Assembly (NCBI RefSeq): GCF_947172395.1
Contig: NC_069090.1
Location: 13,344,329-13,408,328 of the forward strand
DNA: 64,000 bases
From: Bicyclus anynana
Lineage: Eukaryota > Arthropoda > Insecta > Lepidoptera > Nymphalidae
Direction of reading: 5' to 3'
The position numbers and the translations under genes are program-made. This document shows positions 58,753-64,000 of the stretch, in pieces; the stretch's first letter is position 1, and each line of letters opens with the position of its first letter. Under the pieces are notes generated by a model. The model saw only the letters and a program-made list of their open reading frames with translations, was not told where the DNA came from and searched no databases.

Positions 58753-58959
58753 AACCGACTTGTAAAAATGAAGGAGGTTCTCAATTCCACGCGTATGTTT
58801 TTTACATCATAACTTCGTCATTTACTAACCAATTTTGAAAATTCTTTTTCTGTTTGAAAGAGCATACTTTCAAATTGGCCCCATTTAATTTTCATGAAAA
58901 TCGGTGTAGTAATTTTGTGTTAAAATCTAAATAACTGATAAACGTCTTTGAAGTCGGTT
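58753..58959. mobile_element. MITE with AACCGACTT ends
   Basis: AACCGACTT at 58753 and AAGTCGGTT at 58951-58959 are exact inverted repeats. The interior has GGAGGTTCTCAATTC, typical of a widespread lepidopteran MITE. 207 bp. Confidence 0.7.
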
Positions 58960-59021
58960 CCATTTTTATGTTAAAAAGATTATATAAATACATAAAGAAT
59001 TCTCATAAGGAACTTTATGTG

Positions 59022-59215
59022 AAACTCGCAGATGCCCCGCGGTTTCAACCGCGTAGTTCCCGTTCCCGTGAGTATATGTGGATAAATTAATATAGCCTAC
59101 ACTCACATAACCCATATAACGAGGCTTTCTAGTGGTGAAAGAATTTTCTTAGGCATTTGAGTAGTTTCAGATATTACCCCGTACACCACAACAAACTTAC
59201 CTCTTTAAACATTAT
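59022..59215 (-). mobile_element. Helitron-like element, ends decayed
   Basis: Family body in reverse (CCCGCGGTTTCAACCGCGTA and TTCCCGTTCCCGTGAGTAT on the + strand). Terminal TC and CTAG not intact. Confidence 0.55.
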
Positions 59216-59587
59216 ACACATGTATACACAGTGGCGTGCACTTCATACATGCTTTATAGTACTAAAGAGTGGTTTTCTTAATGCTTATTAAACGAAGATT
59301 TTTCCCACTTTGGTTTATTATTCTTACTAGTGCATACCCTGATCGACAACCTTATGCACGCCACTGTGTATACATTACAAAATTTTCGCAATTATATCTT
59401 AATCTTAACAGTTTACAAATATACACACGTAGAGGCAATATGATTTATGATACCAAATTGCTTAACAGGGCGAAGACATAGTGTCCTTTTTTGAAAGTGA
59501 TTTGAAACTTACGAACCATAGTGTTACCAGATGAATTCGTAGGCAGTCTGTTGGTATTAGATAATAATCAACTTAATATATGTAGGT

Positions 59588-59700
59588 ACTAATATTATAA
59601 AGAGGTAAAGTTTATGGTATTGTAGAGGGTAAACACTGGATCTACTGAACCGATTTTAGAAAATCTTTTAGCAGTAGAAAGCCACGTTATTGAGTGTTTT
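59588..59700 (+). mobile_element. Helitron-like 5' fragment, GAGGTAAAGTTT subfamily
   Basis: ACTAATATTATAAAGAGGTA start and ACTGAACCGATTTTAGAA block shared with 29593-29755. Confidence 0.5.
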
Positions 59701-59799
59701 TTATATAATTTTAAGGAGAACATTTCCGTCATACATGATTTCTATGTAGTCTTAACCATTAAGGATGTACACGCGACGGAAGCTTAAAAAATGGAGTAA

Positions 59800-60090
59800 C
59801 TTCTCCCTCTTCTCTTCACTGCTCTGCTCCTATTGATCGTAGCGTGATGAAAAGTATACTATAACCTGCCCAGAGTATGTAGAATAATTGTACCAAGTTT
59901 CGTTAAAATCCGTCGAGTGGTTTTAGTTTCTATAAAGAACATACAGACAGACTGTCTGTCTGACAGACAAAAATTTTATTGATTGCATTTTTGGCATCAG
60001 TATCGATCACTAATCACCCCCTAATAGTTATTTTGGAAATATATTTCATGTACAGAATGGACCTCTCTACAGATTTATTATAAGTATAGA
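59800..60090 (-). mobile_element. Helitron-like element, long subfamily, 3' truncated
   Basis: Reverse-strand TC at 60089-60090 (T outside on +). The body matches 26342-26860 (GAACATACAGACAGAC, TTTTGGCATCAGTATCGATC). No CTAG end. Confidence 0.65.
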
Positions 60091-60824
60091 TGAGAACACG
60101 TAAATAGTAGATAGATCTTGCTGTTTGACCACTTCGCGTTTGTTCGTCACTTCTTATTCATATACTTATCCTTATTTTCTCTGTTCAATATTTACAGAAA
60201 TTGTAGTTTAATAATCAAGTTTCTATATTTAAAATATATTTAGTAGTTTTGAAATTTACGTGAACACAGACAGAAAGACGTCATCATGAAAGTTCAGCTC
60301 GCTATTTGTTATTATACAACACAATAGCAGTCACTTTTGCATTTACTTGAGTATTTGGTAAAATTGGATATAAGTATTTTCTCTCTTTGGTACACAGACT
60401 AAAAAATAATAGACAGATAGAGCACACGGAACACGACGGTATCGTAGCCGTTCCAAATACAAAATTCAAAAACAAATAGGTACATTCTCGACACACGAAG
60501 CGTCGCATCTGTAATTTTCAATATTATTGGAGAAAAATTGCGTCTTGTGTTTTTATTAATATTTTAAAAATTGCTCACGAAAATTAAAGAAATAAGATGG
60601 AGTATTTTTTAATTGGTAATTATTGATTATTATATTAATTTACGTATTTGTTGTTAGTGTTTGAAATTTTTAAAATACAAATTATGAAAAAAGTTTGTAT
60701 AAGCGGATGCAAAGAGACGCATGACGTTTGTTTTTTTATGAGTTTTACCGGCTTCATCCCGCTGCTAGTAGAGACTCCTTCTGGATCATTCTTTAATCTG
60801 TGCTTTGTGAGTGTTTTACACTAT

Positions 60825-60869
60825 ATTTTACGGGAACGGGAACTACGCGGATGATACTACAGGGCGTCG
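60825..60869 (+). mobile_element. Helitron-like terminal fragment
   Basis: Short piece with ACGGGAACGGGAACTACGCG and GGGCGTCGGTTAGT, a decayed 3' end. Confidence 0.35.
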
Positions 60870-62724
60870 GTTAGTATTAAAGAATCTCAGGATTTTATTA
60901 CGCGTAACGATAAGATAGTGGCACAAAAAATGCGAACTTCCCACGTCATTTCCGCAAAAACTACACAAAAATACACAGCGATTGGCGCTGCGTAGTCGAG
61001 ATCAATGGAAGAATGCAAAAACAAGTGCACGCAAAAACGCAGATAAATTATGGGTAAAAAATTACCACGTGGGTTTGAGATTGACTCAGCGTTGTAAACT
61101 GTTTGCCTTGTAAATTCAGTTTGATGGTAAAACACTGATTTAAATCTGTTTAATTTATGGAATTTTCTCAGGTACCTAATGTACGGACGCTCAGAAATTG
61201 CGTTTCAGAACAGTTCGTGGTCGAATGGGCGATGTAAACTGGCATAAAAGGTTGTTGAACTTTGTTGTTTTTGACTCAAAACGAGCCAATAGTAATTGAA
61301 TATTTTTGTCATGTTCGATCACGACCAGTCAGAAACGCAATCACTGAGCGGCCGTATATTAGATAGTTTGAGCAATAGGTATATCTTTTTTAAAAATGAC
61401 TAAAACAAATGCCGCAGACTCGCCCATTTTTTAATAATATCAAAAAATACGTAAGTACTTTAGGTTAAAAGTTTGTAGACCCTGCTATAATGTATGAAAA
61501 TTGTTTGTACTTTATACAACAAAGAAGAAAAACACACATGAAAATAATCACATGACAGGCTACTTTCAAACAAATTTACGAGGAATTATGTAGAACGATT
61601 TATTTCATACTTTTAATACTGGTATTTAATTTTATGATCATGTCGTCTGTAAATAGCTTATTTAAAAAAAAAAACACTCTTAAATTGTTTAGAAAAATCT
61701 AATCCAATTTTGTAGCGTAGTAGTCAGGTTTATCCGTACGAGCTATCTCTACAATCTTTGATTCTAGAAATAAATGTAATAATGAAATATTACCAGGTCA
61801 ATGACCTGTGCAGTTCATATAAATTCACAAAAACTTGGGTGCTAACATATTTAGGTGTCGTTCTCGCCATTTTTTCAAATAGCATAATAAAATCTGTGAT
61901 GTAGGTCATACGAGACATGTACGAAACAACATCGTTTTGCAATTTTTGATAACATTATGTATAATTTTTAGTTGAGAAAATCTTGTGCCGCTTCACATTA
62001 ACTTCTGCAATCGCCACGTCAACTAATTCATTACCGCCTATCGAAATCTTTAAATGGCAAACGTGTAATTTGGGGAAAAATAAAAATGTAATAGATTACA
62101 CCAGGTCCAGCACAAACATTCCTGACGCTGAGCAAAATAGGGAGCTCAACAGCATCCTCTAACTATTAACATACTGTACAAATCAATGTACTTGTAATAC
62201 AATGTATGTTGATGTACTCTTAAATTACTTAAGAGTATATACTGAGTTCATTTAACCCGCAGGTACCGCATTGTAAAAATATGTGACGATATGCTTTTAA
62301 ATATATAGCAATAATAATATAGCAAATGACACTTTTTTTAAATGATCTAAAATAGTTCATTATTGTTCTACTAGATTAAAAAAAAAAACACATTTTTTGA
62401 GACGTGATTACATGAAAATTTTAGTTTATAAATATGTTATTGACAATACGAGCCAGAAAGTCTGACGGTCATGATGGTCTATATTTCACCTATTTCATGA
62501 CGTCACTATAACAAATCCCTTACAAACGGAGCGTTTGACAAAAATATTAGTTACCGATTACCTAGTTTGGCCTTTAGTATCAAGTAACATTTTGACGTCA
62601 CAAAATGTACGACAGCGTTTTTGACGTTTAGAAAATTAAAAAAAATACACGATTTTGAAATTGAGTCATATAAAAAATCTTTAACGTTTATTAATTAATA
62701 TCGATATATTTCGGACCCTTATTT

Positions 62725-62835
62725 ATTTATTTATTTATTTATTTGGTGTCCACCAGTGACTGTTGCAGCATTTACACAACTACAATCTAAAAAAAACACA
62801 AACACAAGGTTCTGCACAATCAAATCAATCTTATT
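62725..62835 (-). repeat. Retroelement 3' end with (AAAT)n tail
   Basis: Reverse complement of 2034-2133, both carrying GCAGCATTTACACAACTAC-type sequence on this strand and a run of ATTT units. Confidence 0.6.
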
Positions 62836-63281
62836 CAGTGTGATATGCGAAATTAATATTTCTTATTTTAAATTTGATATCAATCAACTATCCTATTTCT
62901 AAGCAACCGCATGCAAACCGCACACAAAAACACAACGCATCCCTACCGTCAGTGTGACACGACATAACATCTCGAGACAAGAGAAGCGAGCCGCCGCGTC
63001 CCATTTACAGATTGATTTACTCCTCCCGAAATATTCCGCTGGAGAATTAAACGCTTTGACTTTGTTAATTAGAATCCAACGAACAAATACACTTTGAAGT
63101 TCGGAAATGGATATTGATATTAATGCCAAAATTAATTATGTGAGCTACAAGTCGGTTGATTTGTTACCCTCCTGTTGATAACAACGCGTTAACACTTTCT
63201 AACATCTGATTAGGACTTAAAAACATAAAGCTTGTCTACGCTATTATATTTTATTGAAGGTAATTAGCTATTTAATCTATA

Positions 63282-63375
63282 TCTATACAAATATTATAAA
63301 GCTAAAGAGTGTACTGGTCCGATTTGAAAAATTCTTTCAGTGTTCCTACGGGTGAAACCGCGTGGCGTCAGCTAG
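63282..63375 (+). mobile_element. 94-bp Helitron-like deletion derivative
   Basis: A|TC start and GTCAGCTAG|T end are both intact, but most of the middle is missing. Confidence 0.75.
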
Positions 63376-63390
63376 TATTATAAAAATCAA

Positions 63391-63642
63391 TGCCACTTTT
63401 CGTTGTAATTTTATAACTCAAGAACGGGCTCACCTATCCAAACCAAATGTTTAGGCTTTGTTCGGACTATTTAGTAGTTATGTTAAGTTTGCACAAAATC
63501 GGTCGAGCGGTTCTTAATTTATCATATTTTTTGTAACAAATTAATTTAGGAGTAGGTTGGGGGTAGGGTGAGGGTAGGGTAGGTTAGGGGTAGAGTAGGT
63601 AGAGTAGGAGTCCCTACTCCTACCCTACCTAGTATAGGGTAG
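63391..63642 (+). repeat. Copy of the 43742 repeat followed by GGGTA minisatellite
   Basis: Shares CCAAATGTTTAGGCTTTGTT and CACAAAATCGGTCGAGCGGT with 43742-43911, then enters irregular GGGTAGGG/GTAGAGTAGG units. Confidence 0.65.
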
Positions 63643-63975
63643 GGAAGACGTGCACTTTAGTCAATTAAGTCTTAAGTCAAAGCGAAGCTTGACCGGGTCC
63701 GTCAGTACCTACTAATAACATTTTAATACTGATTTTACAATTTTGTTTAAATTGCTGACTCCCATTATCCATGTATGGGATAAATCTCAGAAGCGTTTGA
63801 ACTACTTTCATATACCTACTTGCGGATTGTGTAGCTTTGGTGACAATGAAATAATATAAGTGGGTTAATCATCATTATTATTTATCTTAAATTGTTGCAC
63901 GTACTGGATAGACTTATTTGTAATGTCATGCCAAACAATTATAGATTTATAGGTATTGTTTGTAAATGTTGATTG

Positions 63976-64000
63976 CTAGCGGACGCCTGCGATTTCTTCC
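63976..64000 (-). mobile_element. Helitron-like 3' end, cut by the window edge
   Basis: CTAGCGGACGCCTGCGATTT on the + strand is the reverse of the family's 3' terminus. Confidence 0.5.

Larger units (their letters stand above)
53450..64000 (+). other. Next intron of the myosin gene (inferred), repeat-rich
   Basis: Begins GTAAGT. No further coiled-coil exon was recognised. Helitron-like pieces, a SINE, a short AACCGACTT-ended MITE, a LINE 3' end and a GGGTA minisatellite are listed separately. Nothing identifiable was seen in about 53575-54552, 54612-54984, 55160-55692, 55850-56430, 57210-57866, 57955-58140, 58475-58752, 60095-60825, 60870-62724, 62836-63281 and 63650-63975. The ORF frames here lack any family resemblance. 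Confidence 0.6.

Noticed and set aside
59269..59481. 70-codon open frame
   Set aside because: Overlaps a repeat-like segment (GTGCATACCCTGATCGACAA) also seen near 49889; no protein family match.
62995..63060. Possible further rod exon after a TTTACAG acceptor-like site
   Set aside because: The translation (IDLLLPKYSAGELNAL…) is not coiled coil and does not resemble the MYO18 rod; no convincing donor.
1..64000. CRISPR arrays, bacterial operons or viral genes
   Set aside because: No regular spacer-repeat array, no ribosome-binding-site-led gene clusters, and no recognisable viral proteins. The window is animal intronic DNA.

Overview
This window is eukaryotic, AT-rich and mostly intronic. The repeat content (TC…CTAG Helitron-like elements, several tRNA-headed SINEs, RTE-type LINE relics with (ATG)n tails, many small MITEs) points to a moth or butterfly (Lepidoptera). 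No species can be named from sequence alone.

The only convincing host gene lies on the + strand and looks like a myosin class XVIII heavy chain (Drosophila Mhcl / vertebrate MYO18 type). Three short exons are recognised: 35397-35545 (end of the converter/lever plus an IQ motif), 37155-37278 (the conserved neck-to-rod junction with a DWPWWRLL core) and 53360-53449 (start of the coiled coil). Their splice phases agree (0 to 2, 2 to 0, 0 to 0). A large open exon at 16830-18887 (686 codons, phase-0 donor) lies upstream under a GC-rich promoter-like stretch. It encodes a basic, Ser/Lys/Asn-rich and probably disordered protein with repeated short motifs. I see no motor-domain exon between it and the IQ exon, nor in 1-16829. 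The simplest reading is that 16830-18887 is an alternative first exon, in the same gene, giving a motor-less product (novel N-terminus + IQ + rod). The motor exons would then lie upstream of the window. A separate nested gene is the main alternative.

Layout: 1-16.7 kb, repeat-rich DNA (nested MITEs at 1.9-4.7 kb, SINEs, a hAT-type MITE with an intact 8-bp target duplication, a GGGTA minisatellite, a nested Helitron cluster near 13 kb). 16.7-18.9 kb, promoter and long exon. 18.9-35.4 kb, a 16.5-kb intron with LINE relics, SINEs, two blocks of degenerate direct repeats and a CpG-rich patch. 35.4-37.3 kb, two neck exons with a MITE just inside their intron. 37.3-53.4 kb, a 16-kb intron with two copies of a TTAA-flanked element, RTE relics and a foldback. 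53.45-64 kb, the next intron with Helitron-like and other repeats. No complete autonomous transposon, no structural RNA gene and no CRISPR array was found. Almost every other open frame is a repeat fragment or a chance frame.
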